DNA of 64,000 nt from Neorhizobium alkalisoli (GCF_002968635.1 NZ_PVBN01000002.1:434001-498000); one strand, 5' to 3'; positions 1-9,120 are shown, numbered from the stretch's first letter. A program made the numbers and translations. Notes: a model not told the origin generated them from the letters alone.

Positions 1-684
1 GTTTCCAAGTTCTACGGTCGCGGCGAGGCGACCATCCGGGCGCTCGACCACGTCGATCTTTCGATATCGCGGGGAGAATTCGTGTCGATCATGGGGCCTT
101 CCGGATCGGGCAAGTCCACCTGCATGAACATCATCGGCGGGCTCGACGTGCCATCCGCCGGCGAGTATCTTTTTCAAGGGATCCCGACCGGCGGCTTCAG
201 CCGCACCCAGTTGACACTGTTGCGCCGGCATATGCTCGGCTTCGTGTTTCAGGGTTTCAATCTGCTGGCGCGGACATCGGCGGTCGAAAACGTCGAACTG
301 CCGTTGACCTATCGCGGGATGGACGCTCGGGAGCGCCGAAGGCTCGCCATGGCCGCCCTAGAGCAGGTCGGGCTGAAGGGCCGGGAAGATCACACGACAC
401 AGGAACTATCGGGTGGCCAGCAACAGCGGGTGGCGATCGCCAGGGCAATCGTAACCGACCCGGCGGTCCTGCTCGCGGACGAGCCGACCGGTAACCTCGA
501 TACCAGGACGAGCACCGAGATCATGCAGTTGATCAGCCACCTCAACAATGAGCGTGGCATTACCGTGATCATGGTGACGCACGAAGAAGACATAGCAGCG
601 TACGGCCAACGCCTTCTGCGCTTCGTCGACGGCCGCCTCACCTCCGATGAGATTCGCCAAAAGGAGGTGGAAATTGTTCATTGA
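1..684 (+). CDS. MacB-type ABC transporter ATP-binding protein (5' end outside window)
   Basis: The reading frame is already open at base 1, so the N-terminus lies outside the window. The visible 227 codons are a typical MacB/LolD-class ATPase. They show Walker A GPSGSGKST (bases 94-120), a Q-loop in VFQGFNLL, the signature LSGGQQQR, Walker B VLLADEPTGNLD and the switch His in MVTHEED. ATPases of this class power tripartite or LolCDE-like export together with an FtsX-fold permease. The next gene is such a permease, with its likely start codon inside the last codons of this one, so the two are co-translated. The substrate cannot be told: MacB homologues move macrolides, peptides, siderophores or lipoproteins. 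A membrane-fusion partner would be expected just upstream, outside the window. Confidence 0.95.
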   Translation, partial: VSKFYGRGEATIRALDHVDLSISRGEFVSIMGPSGSGKSTCMNIIGGLDVPSAGEYLFQGIPTGGFSRTQLTLLRRHMLGFVFQGFNLLARTSAVENVELPLTYRGMDARERRRLAMAALEQVGLKGREDHTTQELSGGQQQRVAIARAIVTDPAVLLADEPTGNLDTRTSTEIMQLISHLNNERGITVIMVTHEEDIAAYGQRLLRFVDGRLTSDEIRQKEVEIVH

Positions 685-1876
685 GACCGCAAAACTTGCC
701 TGGCGCGCCATCAGCAGGAATATATTGCGGTCATTCCTGACCGTACTCGGTGTCGTCATTGGCGTTGCCGCCGTTATCGCCATGGTCACGATCGGCAACG
801 GTACGACGGCACAGGTAAAAACAGAACTTCAGAGGCTCGGCACGAACACGCTTTTCCTGCGGCCGGGACAATGGGGGCCTGGTCGCGCCAGTACCGAGGC
901 AAAACGCTTCGACGACAAGGATGTTGAGGCGATACGGGATCAGATATCGGGTCTCAGAGCCGTTGCTCCGATCAACCGCGGCACGGCCACGGCCGTGGCC
1001 GGCGGTCAGAACCACTCGACCAGCGCGATCGGCACCACCAATGACTACCTGATCGCTCAGGACTGGGATCTGGTATCCGGACGCGAGTTTCTGCCTGCCG
1101 AGGAGCGTGGACAGGCGGCCTGCATCATTGGAGAAACCTTACGCAAGGAACTCTTCGGATCAGCAGACCCCGTCGGACAGACGATCAGGCTTAGCAATGT
1201 CTCCTGCCCCGTCGTCGGCCTGCTTGCCGCAAAGGGACAGTCGGGCATGGGGGACGATCAGGACGATACCGTGCTGATGCCGCTTAAGCTTCACCAGCGG
1301 CGGATAGGTGGAACGACCACGATCTCCAGCATTGTCCTCTCTGCCCACGACGGCGTATCGACCTCAAGGGTTCAATCGGATGTGGAAAGCCTTCTGAGAG
1401 AGCGGCGGCGTATCGGCATTGGCCGGGAGGATGATTTCTCGGTCAACGATATGTCGCAGATCGCCTCCACCATGACCGGCACGACAATGCTGCTGACCGG
1501 GCTGCTCGGCGCCGTGGCTGCTGTCAGCCTGCTGGTGGGCGGGATCGGCATCATGAACATCATGCTCGTCTCGGTGACCGAGCGCACCCGCGAAATCGGC
1601 ATCAGGCTCGCGATCGGAGCGTTGGAGAATCAGGTCCTGACGCAGTTTCTCGTCGAAGCGGTGATGCTATCCATCTTTGGCGGCGTTACCGGCATCCTGA
1701 CAGGCCTGTTGCTCGCCTACGGAGTTGTCACCTTTCTCGGTGTGCCCTTCGTTACCAGTCCTGTCATCATTTTCGTGGCGTTTGCCTTCTCGGCGGCAAT
1801 CGGCATGATCTTCGGTTACTTCCCAGCCCGCCGCGCGGCTCAGCTTAATCCGATCGAAGCGTTGCGGCACGAATAG
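674..1876 (+). CDS. MacB-like ABC transporter permease (FtsX/MacB_PCD)
   Basis: A 400-residue permease with MacB architecture. An N-terminal transmembrane helix (about residues 15-40) is followed by a periplasmic MacB_PCD domain (about 45-240) and three C-terminal helices of the FtsX domain; the second ends in SVTERTREIGIRLAIGA, the usual MacB/FtsX coupling segment. I chose the TTG at 674 because a perfect Shine-Dalgarno, AAGGAGG (661-667), sits 6 bases before it and the protein then begins FIETAKLAWRAI, like family members. An in-frame ATG at 647 would add nine residues but lacks such a site. It overlaps the ATPase gene by 11 bases, implying translational coupling. It works in the inner membrane with the upstream ATPase; the substrate is unknown. 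Confidence 0.9.
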   Translation: MFIETAKLAWRAISRNILRSFLTVLGVVIGVAAVIAMVTIGNGTTAQVKTELQRLGTNTLFLRPGQWGPGRASTEAKRFDDKDVEAIRDQISGLRAVAPINRGTATAVAGGQNHSTSAIGTTNDYLIAQDWDLVSGREFLPAEERGQAACIIGETLRKELFGSADPVGQTIRLSNVSCPVVGLLAAKGQSGMGDDQDDTVLMPLKLHQRRIGGTTTISSIVLSAHDGVSTSRVQSDVESLLRERRRIGIGREDDFSVNDMSQIASTMTGTTMLLTGLLGAVAAVSLLVGGIGIMNIMLVSVTERTREIGIRLAIGALENQVLTQFLVEAVMLSIFGGVTGILTGLLLAYGVVTFLGVPFVTSPVIIFVAFAFSAAIGMIFGYFPARRAAQLNPIEALRHE

Positions 1877-1880
1877 CCGT

Positions 1881-1905
1881 CAAAAAGAAAGGGCCGAATG
1901 GCCCC
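1881..1905 (-). terminator. Rho-independent terminator of the suf operon
   Basis: On the minus strand a short GGGCC/GGCCC hairpin with loop ATTC (1891-1904) is followed by TTTCTTTTTG. It lies 26 bases past the sufA stop. On the plus strand the same hairpin has only a weak CTCTC tail, so it mainly serves the minus-strand operon, though it sits between convergent genes. Confidence 0.7.
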
Positions 1906-1930
1906 TCTCATCGTCAGGACGTTGTAGAAA

Positions 1931-2320
1931 TCAGGCGTGCGCTTCGGCTTCGCGCTGCTTGGCGAGCGCCGCGAGGTCGGCAGGCTTCAGTTCGACGGAT
2001 TCGCCGCACCCGCAGGCCGATGTCTGGTTGGGGTTCACGAAGGTGAAGCCGGAGCGGATCCTGCTGATTTCAAAATCCATCTGCGTGCCGAGTAGATAAA
2101 GCACCGCGGAAGGCTCTATCCAGACCTTGGCGCCATCATGCTCCATGAGGTCGTCCTTGGGATTGGCTGCGGTGACGAGATCGATGGTGTATTCCATGCC
2201 GGCGCAGCCGCCCTTCTTGATCCCAACACGCACGCCCTGTGCCTCCGGTCCTGAACTGGCCACGATCTGCTTGACGCGCGCGGCGGCGGCGTCGGTCATC
2301 GTCATCACTGCAAAGCCCAT
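1931..2320 (-). CDS. sufA: A-type Fe-S carrier SufA (HesB/IscA family)
   Basis: This 129-residue A-type carrier accepts Fe-S clusters from the SufBCD scaffold and hands them to apo-proteins in the cytoplasm. The three family cysteines are present: one in KKGGCAGMEY and two in the C-terminal ACGCGES. The ATG at 2320 is preceded by GGAAGGAGA at normal spacing; M6 and M8 are possible later starts. It is the last gene of the suf operon, 76 bases after the DUF59 gene, and is followed by a terminator. Length and motifs are normal for SufA/ErpA-type proteins. The assignment to SufA rather than ErpA rests on operon position. Confidence 0.93.
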   Translation of the reverse strand: MGFAVMTMTDAAAARVKQIVASSGPEAQGVRVGIKKGGCAGMEYTIDLVTAANPKDDLMEHDGAKVWIEPSAVLYLLGTQMDFEISRIRSGFTFVNPNQTSACGCGESVELKPADLAALAKQREAEAHA

Positions 2321-2396
2321 CGGCTCATTCTCCTTCCGCAGCCGGATTCAAGGTCCGGTGCTTCACGATTCAATGTAATGTTCGGTCGTAAACGGA

Positions 2397-2777
2397 TCAA
2401 TACCAGCCGACGGCGACCTGCGCCTCCTCGGACATCCGTTCCGGCGTCCACGGCGGATCGAACGTCATTTCCACTTCCACTCCGGAAACGCCCTCGACGG
2501 CGCCGACCGCATTTTCCACCCAGCCGGGCATCTCGCCCGCCACCGGGCATCCGGGTGCCGTCAACGTCATGACGATCTTCACCATTCGATCGTCTTCGAT
2601 ATCGATCTTGTAGATGAGGCCCAGCTCGAAAATATCGGCCGGGATCTCCGGGTCATAGACCGTCTTCAGCGCAGCAATGATATCGTCGCTGAGACGCGCC
2701 AATTCATCGGCCGGAATGGAGGATTCGATGATCCCCTCCCGGGCGTCCCATTTCAGTTCCGTTTCATCGGCAGCCAT
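2397..2777 (-). CDS. sufT: DUF59/MIP18-family Fe-S assembly protein (SufT; sufX of rhizobia)
   Basis: This is a 126-residue DUF59 protein. The N-terminal half holds the helix-strand stretch VYDPEIPADIFELGLIY and the centre holds the invariant TAPGCP, whose Cys is the family's candidate cluster or thiol site. MIP18-type proteins promote maturation of Fe-S proteins, and in alphaproteobacteria they sit at the 3' end of suf operons. It begins 12 bases after the sufS stop and precedes sufA. In the Rhizobium leguminosarum sufS2BCDS1XA operon, I infer that this position is the gene called sufX. The symbol sufT is used because the domain is that of SufT; the biochemical role here is inferred. Confidence 0.9.
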   Translation of the reverse strand: MAADETELKWDAREGIIESSIPADELARLSDDIIAALKTVYDPEIPADIFELGLIYKIDIEDDRMVKIVMTLTAPGCPVAGEMPGWVENAVGAVEGVSGVEVEMTFDPPWTPERMSEEAQVAVGWY

Positions 2778-2789
2778 GGCAACGATTCC

Positions 2790-4031
2790 TCAGGCAAAGA
2801 AATTACGCGCGTAATCCAGCGCATCTGCAAGCGCGTCCACTTCTGCGCGCGTATTGTACATGCCGAACGATGCCCGGCATGTGGAGGTGACGCCAAAACG
2901 TTTCAAGAGCGGCATGGCGCAGTGCGTGCCGGCTCGCACGGCGATCCCTTTGCGGTCGATCACCATCGAGACGTCGTGTGCGTGGATTCCGGCGAGCTCA
3001 AAAGAAAAGATGCTGCCCTTGCCGGGCGCACTGCCGATGATCCGCAAGGAATTGATCGCCCTCAGCCGCTCGGCCGCATAGGCGGCAAGATCCGCCTCAT
3101 GCCGGGCGATGGCGGCACGACCGATCTTGTCCATATAGTCAAGCGCGTAACCAAGTCCGATCGCCTGGACGATCGGTGGGGTACCGGCTTCGAAACGGTG
3201 CGGCGGGTCATTGTAGGTGACGGTATCCTCCGCCACCTCGAAGATCATTTCGCCACCGCCCTGGAACGGCCGCATCTCCTTCAGCCGATCCGCCTTGCCG
3301 TATAGTACGCCGATTCCCGACGGACCATAAAGCTTGTGGCCGGTCATCACATACCAGTCGCAATCGATGTCTCGGACATCGACCGGCATGTGCACGGCTC
3401 CCTGGCTGCCGTCGATCAGGACCGGAATACCCCGCTCATGCGCGATACGGCACACCTCCTTCACCGGAACGATCGTACCGAGCGCGTTGGACATATGCGT
3501 GATCGCGACGAGCTTGGTCTTCTCGGTCAGCGATTTCTCGAAGTCCTCGATGTGAAATGCACCCTCATCATCCACCGGCACCCAAACCAGTTTGGCGCCC
3601 TGCCGTTCGCGGATGAAGTGCCAGGGCACGATATTGGAGTGATGCTCCATGATCGTCAGAACGATCTCATCGCCCTCATCGATCTTCGGCATACCCCAGC
3701 CATAGGCAACGGTATTGATTGCCTCGGTCGAGTTTTTGGTGAAGACGATCTCGTCGACAGAACCGGCATTCAGGAAGCGGCGCACCTTTTCGCGTGCCGC
3801 CTCATAGGCCTCCGTCGCCGCATTCGAGAGGTAGTGCAGACCGCGGTGAACATTCGCATATTCGCTGGAATATGCGTGACTGATAGCGTCGATCACGACC
3901 TGAGGTTTCTGCGCGGAGGCGCCATTGTCCAGATAGACCAGCGGCTTCCCATGAACCATCGTCGACAGGATCGGAAAATCCCGCCGGATCGCGTCTACAT
4001 CATAAGTTGCCGCCGGATTGTTCTGGTCCAT
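2790..4031 (-). CDS. sufS: Cysteine desulfurase SufS (class II; sufS1)
   Basis: A PLP enzyme that takes sulfur from L-cysteine and passes persulfide sulfur to the Suf scaffold. With the start at 4031 it is 413 residues. The PLP lysine is K233 in MTGHKLYGPSG and the catalytic cysteine is C371 in RAGTHCAMP, the short-loop arrangement of class II (SufS) enzymes. The open frame continues upstream to 4223, but that part is sufD read in another frame. An ATG at 4040 (adding MPD) overlaps the sufD stop by eight bases. I prefer the ATG at 4031 because GAAAGG lies at a workable distance. A separate SufE is not in the window. It is the second desulfurase gene of this operon. Confidence 0.95.
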   Translation of the reverse strand: MDQNNPAATYDVDAIRRDFPILSTMVHGKPLVYLDNGASAQKPQVVIDAISHAYSSEYANVHRGLHYLSNAATEAYEAAREKVRRFLNAGSVDEIVFTKNSTEAINTVAYGWGMPKIDEGDEIVLTIMEHHSNIVPWHFIRERQGAKLVWVPVDDEGAFHIEDFEKSLTEKTKLVAITHMSNALGTIVPVKEVCRIAHERGIPVLIDGSQGAVHMPVDVRDIDCDWYVMTGHKLYGPSGIGVLYGKADRLKEMRPFQGGGEMIFEVAEDTVTYNDPPHRFEAGTPPIVQAIGLGYALDYMDKIGRAAIARHEADLAAYAAERLRAINSLRIIGSAPGKGSIFSFELAGIHAHDVSMVIDRKGIAVRAGTHCAMPLLKRFGVTSTCRASFGMYNTRAEVDALADALDYARNFFA

Positions 4032-4032
4032 A

Positions 4033-5307
4033 TCAGGCATGCCTTTCAAGCCAGGACGAGATGATGCCTTCCAGCGCCTCGACCAGCTTTTCATCCTCGA
4101 GTTCCTCGACGATCTCCGCCACGAAGGCGTTGACCAGCATGGCCCGCGCCTTGTTCTCCGGAACGCCGCGCGCCATGAGGTAGAAGAGATGGTTGCTGTC
4201 GATATCGGCAACCGTCGCGCCATGACCGCAAATCACGTCGTCAGCGAAGATCTCAAGCTCCGGCTTTACGGAAAAGCCGCCATCGTCCGAGAGGAGCAAT
4301 GTGTTGCAGGCCATCTTGGCGTCGGTCTTCTGGGCATCCGGCGCCACCCGGATCATCCCCTGGAAGACACCGTTGGCGCGATCGAACACGACGTTGCGGA
4401 TGATCTCGGTCGAATTGGTGTGGGGCACGTTGTGCCCGAGCATCAAGGTGACATCCGTGTGGCTCTCGCCGCCGAGCAGGTTGACGCCACGCAAGGTCAG
4501 TTCGGCGCCCTGGCCCTCCACTTCGATCCGCAGCTCCTGGCGAACGAGTTTACCGCCGGCATTGACCACGAAAAGCCGGAGCTTCGCTTGAGTTCCGAGC
4601 TTGACGCGTATCTGGCCGAGATGGGTATCGGCTGCGCCCTGCTGCTGCACGATGATCCAGGTGACTTCCGCGCCGTCATCCAGCCGGATGTCACTGATCG
4701 AGGACACAAGGGCGGTGCCATCGGTCACCGCGATATGACGTTCAATGATCGTTGCTTTGGAAGCGGCCCCAAAGGATACCGGGAAACGCGTGTGAATCTG
4801 GCCGCCCGCATGCAGGGCCTGCAGTTCGAGCGCCTGCTCCAGTTCCGTATTGGCCGGAACCGAAATGGCAAAACCATCGCGCACGAAGCTGCCGTTGATC
4901 CGGCCGATCGCGTCGTCATTGCCGAATGCCGTCAGCTCCGCGGCGGCCGAGCCATCGGTAAGCTTGTTCTTGAAGACCGTTACTTCGACGCCGTCCGCAG
5001 ATGCCTTGGGATCAGCAAACCCCTGCAGGATCGAAAATATCTTCGAGCCGTCGACCAATGCTGCTACCGGATCGACCGCAGCAACGGGCGCAGCGTCGGG
5101 AACCTGCCGCAACAGGCTCTTGAGGTCGGTATAGTGCCAGGACTCGATCCGGCGGGTGGGAAGACCGGCCTTCTTGAGATCGTCCAACAACCGGTCGCGG
5201 GTGCCGATGACGGCTCCGTCCCCCGGAAATTCGCCAATCTGGGCGGCGAATGCTTCGACCAGTGCGGTCTCGGCAGCCGTCAGGCGACTTGTCGTCTGCA
5301 TATTCAT
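4033..5307 (-). CDS. sufD: Fe-S cluster scaffold subunit SufD
   Basis: A 424-residue SufD. Its C-terminal half shows the SufBD beta-helix features, including ICGHGATVADIDSNHLFYLMARG with the conserved histidine. The N-terminal part has the SufD-type RIESWHYTDLK segment found in SufD N-terminal domains. SufD pairs with SufB and the ATPase SufC to form the SufBC2D scaffold in the cytoplasm and is needed for iron acquisition by the complex. It starts 21 bases after sufC and its end touches the sufS start, so the genes are co-translated. The start could be M1 or M3. Confidence 0.95.
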   Translation of the reverse strand: MNMQTTSRLTAAETALVEAFAAQIGEFPGDGAVIGTRDRLLDDLKKAGLPTRRIESWHYTDLKSLLRQVPDAAPVAAVDPVAALVDGSKIFSILQGFADPKASADGVEVTVFKNKLTDGSAAAELTAFGNDDAIGRINGSFVRDGFAISVPANTELEQALELQALHAGGQIHTRFPVSFGAASKATIIERHIAVTDGTALVSSISDIRLDDGAEVTWIIVQQQGAADTHLGQIRVKLGTQAKLRLFVVNAGGKLVRQELRIEVEGQGAELTLRGVNLLGGESHTDVTLMLGHNVPHTNSTEIIRNVVFDRANGVFQGMIRVAPDAQKTDAKMACNTLLLSDDGGFSVKPELEIFADDVICGHGATVADIDSNHLFYLMARGVPENKARAMLVNAFVAEIVEELEDEKLVEALEGIISSWLERHA

Positions 5308-5328
5308 GACAACGTCTCTCCTCGGCGC

Positions 5329-6084
5329 TTAAGCCGCTTCTCCGATGATATCAGCATAACCGTTCTCTTCCAGTTCCAGCGCCAGCGATTTGTCACCGGA
5401 ACGAATGATCTGGCCCTTGTAGAGGACATGCACGCTGTCCGGTACGATGTAGTCGAGGAGGCGCTGATAGTGGGTGATGACGACGACCGCGCGGTCCGGC
5501 GACTTCAGCGCATTGACCCCATCGGCGACGATCTTCAACGCATCGATGTCGAGCCCGGAGTCCGTTTCGTCCAGCACGCAAAGCTGCGGCTCCAGAAGCG
5601 CCATCTGCAGGATTTCCGCACGCTTCTTTTCACCGCCGGAGAAACCGACGTTCAGCGGACGGCGCAGCATGGCCTGGTCGATCTTCAGCTTATCGGCGGC
5701 CTCCTTGACGCGGCGGATGAAGTCCGGCGTCGTCAGTTCCGCTTCGCCGCGCGCTTTGCGCTGCTCGTTCATCGCGACCTTGAGGAACTGCATGGTAGCG
5801 ACTCCGGGGATTTCGACCGGATACTGGAAAGCCAGGAAGATGCCCTTGGAGGCACGCTCGGCCGGGTCGAGTTCAAGAATGCTCTCGCCGTTATAGAAGA
5901 TGTCGCCTTCGGTAACCTCATAATCTTCGCGGCCGGAGAGGATGTAGGAAAGCGTCGACTTGCCGGAGCCGTTCGGCCCCATGATGGCGGCGATTTCGCC
6001 CGCCTTGACCGTGAGGTTCAGGCCGCGAATGATTTCGGTGCCGTCTTCGGCGATACGGGCATGCAGGTTCTTGATCTCAAGCAT
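5329..6084 (-). CDS. sufC: Fe-S assembly ATPase SufC
   Basis: A 251-residue ABC-type ATPase without membrane partner. It has Walker A GPNGSGKST, the SufC-specific signature FSGGEKKRAEILQ, Walker B LCVLDETDSGLDID and the switch His in VVITHYQRLL. SufC drives conformational change in the SufBC2D scaffold. The DETDSGLD variant of Walker B, rather than DEPTSGLD, is a hallmark of SufC and separates it from transporter ATPases. It lies between a small membrane-protein gene (upstream, 58 bases) and sufD. Confidence 0.97.
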   Translation of the reverse strand: MLEIKNLHARIAEDGTEIIRGLNLTVKAGEIAAIMGPNGSGKSTLSYILSGREDYEVTEGDIFYNGESILELDPAERASKGIFLAFQYPVEIPGVATMQFLKVAMNEQRKARGEAELTTPDFIRRVKEAADKLKIDQAMLRRPLNVGFSGGEKKRAEILQMALLEPQLCVLDETDSGLDIDALKIVADGVNALKSPDRAVVVITHYQRLLDYIVPDSVHVLYKGQIIRSGDKSLALELEENGYADIIGEAA

Positions 6085-6142
6085 GATATTTTTCCATTCG
6101 TTCTTGTCTCAGTGAGGCCGACCAATCTGGACCAGCCTGGAT

Positions 6143-6307
6143 TCAGAAGCCGAGAGCGCTACGGACCCACGGTAGGAGGAAGACCGCGACTGCACCGACT
6201 GCGAGGCCCCACCCCGCCCGGGCGACACGCCCTCCGAAATTCGGCGCAAAGGCCGCAAGAAAACCGCAGATCAGCGCGTAGTAAACCAGATTAAGGGGGT
6301 CGACCAT
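6143..6307 (-). CDS. Small membrane protein encoded between sufB and sufC
   Basis: A short gene of 54 residues with two predicted transmembrane helices (about 6-23 and 31-50) joined by an APNFGGRVARAG loop. I recognise no family. The ATG at 6307 is chosen because it follows the sufB stop by 28 bases and begins directly before the first helix; an upstream in-frame start at 6346 would overlap sufB. The ribosome site (GGAAAG) is modest. Its place inside the operon suggests it is transcribed with the suf genes, and a role at the membrane, perhaps in anchoring or iron supply, is only a guess. Coding confidence is moderate because it is short. Confidence 0.6.
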   Translation of the reverse strand: MVDPLNLVYYALICGFLAAFAPNFGGRVARAGWGLAVGAVAVFLLPWVRSALGF

Positions 6308-6335
6308 GTCTGCGGCTTTCCGGATATTCCTCGAT

Positions 6336-7805
6336 TTATCCAACACTTCCTTCGAGCGAGATGCTGATCAGCTTCTGGGCCTCCACCGCGAATTCCATCG
6401 GCAGTTGCTGGATGACGTCCTTGACGAAGCCGTTGACGATCAGCGCGACCGCTTCCTCTTCCGGAATGCCGCGCTGCATGACGTAGAACTTCTGGTCGTC
6501 GGAAATCTTGGACGTCGTGGCCTCGTGCTCGATCTTCGCGGCGGGGTTCTTCACATCGATATAGGGCACGGTATGGGCGCCGCACTTGTCGCCGATCAGC
6601 AGACTGTCGCAGTTGGTGAAGTTGCGGGCGTTGTCGGCCTTGCGGTGGACGGACACCTGACCGCGATAGGTATTGTTCGACTGCCCGGCCGAAATGCCCT
6701 TTGAAATGATGCGGCTCGACGTGTTTTTGCCGAGATGAATCATCTTGGTGCCCGAGTCGATCTGCTGATGACCGTTGGAAACGGCGATCGAATAGAATTC
6801 GCCGCGCGAGTCGTCGCCGCGCAGGATGCAGGACGGATATTTCCAGGTGATCGCCGAACCGGTTTCCACCTGGGTCCAGGAAATCTTCGAGCGGTGGCCG
6901 CGGCAATCGCCGCGCTTGGTCACGAAATTGTAGATGCCGCCCTTGCCCTGGGCATCGCCCGGATACCAGTTCTGCACCGTCGAATACTTGATTTCCGCAT
7001 CATCCAGGGCCACTAGCTCGACGACGGCCGCGTGAAGCTGGTTCTCGTCGCGCTGCGGCGCCGTGCAGCCTTCCAGATAGGAAACGTAGGCGCCTTCCTC
7101 GGCGATGATCAACGTCCGTTCGAACTGGCCGGTATTCTTCTCGTTGATGCGGAAATAGGTGGACAGTTCCATCGGGCAGCGCACGCCCTTCGGCACGAAG
7201 ACGAAGGAGCCGTCGGTGAAGACCGCAGCGTTCAGCGTCGCATAGAAATTGTCCGAGGTCGGAACGACGGAACCCAGATACTTTTTGATGAGATCCGGAT
7301 GTTCACGGACGGCCTCAGAAATCGACATGAAGATCACGCCGGCTTTCTGGAGTTCCTTCTTGAACGTGGTGACGACCGATACCGAATCGAACACGGCATC
7401 GACCGCGACCCTGGGTGTCGTCACGCCGGCCAGGATTTCCTGCTCCCGCAAAGGGATGCCGAGCTTCTCGTAGACCTTCAGCAGTTCCGGGTCGACGTCC
7501 TCGAGCGAGGCCGGGCCGGTGACATTCTTCGGCGCCGCGTAATAATAATAGTCGTTGAAGTCGATCTTGGGATAGTCGACGCGCGCCCAGGTCGGCTCTT
7601 CCATGGTCAGCCAGCGGCGATAGGCGTCGAGACGCCATTCCAGCATCCAGTCCGGCTCCTGCTTCTTGGCCGAAATGAAGCGGATGATCTCTTCCGAGAG
7701 CCCCTTGGGCGCCTTGTCCACTTCGATGATGGTTTCGAAGCCGTATTTATACTGGTCGATGTCGATCCCGCGGACCTGATCGATTGTTTCCTGGACGGCA
7801 GGCAT
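6336..7805 (-). CDS. sufB: Fe-S cluster scaffold subunit SufB
   Basis: A 489-residue SufB, the scaffold on which the nascent cluster is built within SufBC2D. It has the N-terminal DYKYGFET-like segment (DQYKYGFET), the middle SYLEGCTAP with a conserved Cys, the NWYPGD motif and the C-terminal region with [17 protein letters not shown] and the [12 protein letters not shown] motif. The ATG at 7805 has GGAG seven bases upstream. The frame is open for 23 more codons to 7874, but that part carries no family similarity and lacks a ribosome site. It follows sufS2 after a 148-base spacer that contains two hairpins. Confidence 0.97.
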   Translation of the reverse strand: MPAVQETIDQVRGIDIDQYKYGFETIIEVDKAPKGLSEEIIRFISAKKQEPDWMLEWRLDAYRRWLTMEEPTWARVDYPKIDFNDYYYYAAPKNVTGPASLEDVDPELLKVYEKLGIPLREQEILAGVTTPRVAVDAVFDSVSVVTTFKKELQKAGVIFMSISEAVREHPDLIKKYLGSVVPTSDNFYATLNAAVFTDGSFVFVPKGVRCPMELSTYFRINEKNTGQFERTLIIAEEGAYVSYLEGCTAPQRDENQLHAAVVELVALDDAEIKYSTVQNWYPGDAQGKGGIYNFVTKRGDCRGHRSKISWTQVETGSAITWKYPSCILRGDDSRGEFYSIAVSNGHQQIDSGTKMIHLGKNTSSRIISKGISAGQSNNTYRGQVSVHRKADNARNFTNCDSLLIGDKCGAHTVPYIDVKNPAAKIEHEATTSKISDDQKFYVMQRGIPEEEAVALIVNGFVKDVIQQLPMEFAVEAQKLISISLEGSVG

Positions 7806-7820
7806 GTCATTCTCCAAATC

Positions 7821-7943
7821 TTGCCGGTTCAAATTCCGGCAATTCTTGTCATCGTCGCGGACGGCAGCTGCCACCCTTATGTAGGCGCCAGAAGGCTGTT
7901 TTCACACCTTTTGGCAAGTGGAAATTTGCGCTTCCGCAAATTT
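7821..7943 (-). repeat. Two perfect hairpins in the sufS2-sufB spacer
   Basis: There are two inverted repeats. TTGCCGG and CCGGCAA (7821-7827 and 7836-7842) flank an 8-base loop, and this one is just upstream of the sufB ribosome site. AAATTTGCG and CGCAAATTT (7922-7930 and 7935-7943) have a 4-base loop. Neither is followed by a T-run on the minus strand, so they are not ordinary terminators. Possible roles are mRNA processing or differential expression of sufS2 against sufB. Confidence 0.6.
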
Positions 7944-7953
7944 GCCGATCGGC

Positions 7954-9120
7954 TTACGCGGCCTCTCCCGCCGGCTTTCGCCGGGCAGCGATTTTCGCAA
8001 AAGCAGCAAGCGCCTGCGCGATATCATCGTTGGTTGTATCAGCACCCAACGAAATCCGCAGTGCACCAAGCTTCGGGTCGTGCCCCATCGCGGTAAGAAC
8101 GTGACTTTCGCCAACCTTTCCGGAAGAGCAGGCCGAGCCTGCCGAGAGTGCGATTCCTTCGAGATCGAAAGCGATCTGTCCGGTTTCCGACTTCAACCCC
8201 GGCAGGGTGAAAAAGGACGTATTGCATACGCGGTTTACGTCGACGCCGTGAATGATGACATCCGGCGCCGCCTGATGCATGCCCTGTTCGAGCTGGTCGC
8301 GCAGGGTGGCTAAGGCGGAGCTGCGCTGCCCCAGGTTATCCAGTGCGGCCTCCGCCGCGGCGCCGAAACCCACGATCGCGTGAAAATTCTCGGTGCCCGA
8401 GCGATGGCCTTTCTCCTGGCCGCCGCCCCGGATCAGCGGCTTCGGCATCAGAGCTTCGCCGCGGGACACCAGCGCACCCACGCCCTTCGGTCCACCGATC
8501 TTGTGCGAAGACAGGATCAGAAAATCGGCGTCCAGCGTGTTGATATCAACCGGTATTCGACCGACCGCCTGCACCGCATCGACGACCATCAGCCCGCCAT
8601 GGGCATGCACCATCGCAGCGGCTTCCGCTACCGGCTGCACGATGCCGGTTTCGTTGTTGACCAGCATGACAGCGACGATCGGAAGGCCTGAGTTTCGATC
8701 ATGGCTGCCAAGCAACGCCTCAAGAGCCGCCAGATCCACAATGCCATCACGCGATACAGGCACCTGCGAGAGCCTGCCCTGGTCGAAGCGGCCGCCCTCA
8801 CGGATCGCAAGATGCTCGATTGCCGAAATATAGAGATGACCAGCCGTCAAAGGCGCCCGGCCCATGAGGAAGTCGGGGGTCAGCACGTGATTGGCAGCTT
8901 CCGTGGCGCCACTCGTAAAAATCACATGCGCCGGATCGCTGCCAACAAGCGCGGCCACCTGCCGGCGTGCCTTGTCCACGGCAGCGCGCGCGGCCCTTCC
9001 CTCGCCGTGTACGGATGACGCATTGCCCGGCAGCCGAAGCGCATCCAGCATGGCTGCACGCGCCCGCGCGCCGAGCGGCGCGGTCGCGTTCCAGTCCAGA
9101 TATATGCGGTTCAGCGCCAT
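7954..9120 (-). CDS. sufS2: Cysteine desulfurase, class I NifS/IscS type (sufS2)
   Basis: A 388-residue PLP-dependent cysteine desulfurase at the head of the suf operon. The PLP lysine is K207 in LSSHKIGGPKG and the catalytic cysteine is C331 in SAGSACSSGKV, the long mobile loop of class I (NifS/IscS) enzymes, unlike the downstream SufS. In rhizobia this gene is named sufS2 in the sufS2BCDS1XA operon; other annotations call it nifS or iscS. No iscU, hscA or iscR lies beside it, so it probably serves the Suf scaffold. The promoter region upstream carries iron-regulator-like motifs. The frame ends 148 bases before sufB. Confidence 0.93.
   Translation of the reverse strand: MALNRIYLDWNATAPLGARARAAMLDALRLPGNASSVHGEGRAARAAVDKARRQVAALVGSDPAHVIFTSGATEAANHVLTPDFLMGRAPLTAGHLYISAIEHLAIREGGRFDQGRLSQVPVSRDGIVDLAALEALLGSHDRNSGLPIVAVMLVNNETGIVQPVAEAAAMVHAHGGLMVVDAVQAVGRIPVDINTLDADFLILSSHKIGGPKGVGALVSRGEALMPKPLIRGGGQEKGHRSGTENFHAIVGFGAAAEAALDNLGQRSSALATLRDQLEQGMHQAAPDVIIHGVDVNRVCNTSFFTLPGLKSETGQIAFDLEGIALSAGSACSSGKVGESHVLTAMGHDPKLGALRISLGADTTNDDIAQALAAFAKIAARRKPAGEAA

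Noticed and set aside
4032..4223. An upstream extension of sufS by about 64 codons
   Set aside because: The extra residues are sufD read in another frame, and ATG codons at 4031 and 4040 fit the family N-terminus.
4018..6294. A 758-codon open frame on the plus strand
   Set aside because: It is antisense to sufD and sufC, whose protein motifs are complete. The plus-strand translation has no recognisable domains and reflects codon bias of the real genes.
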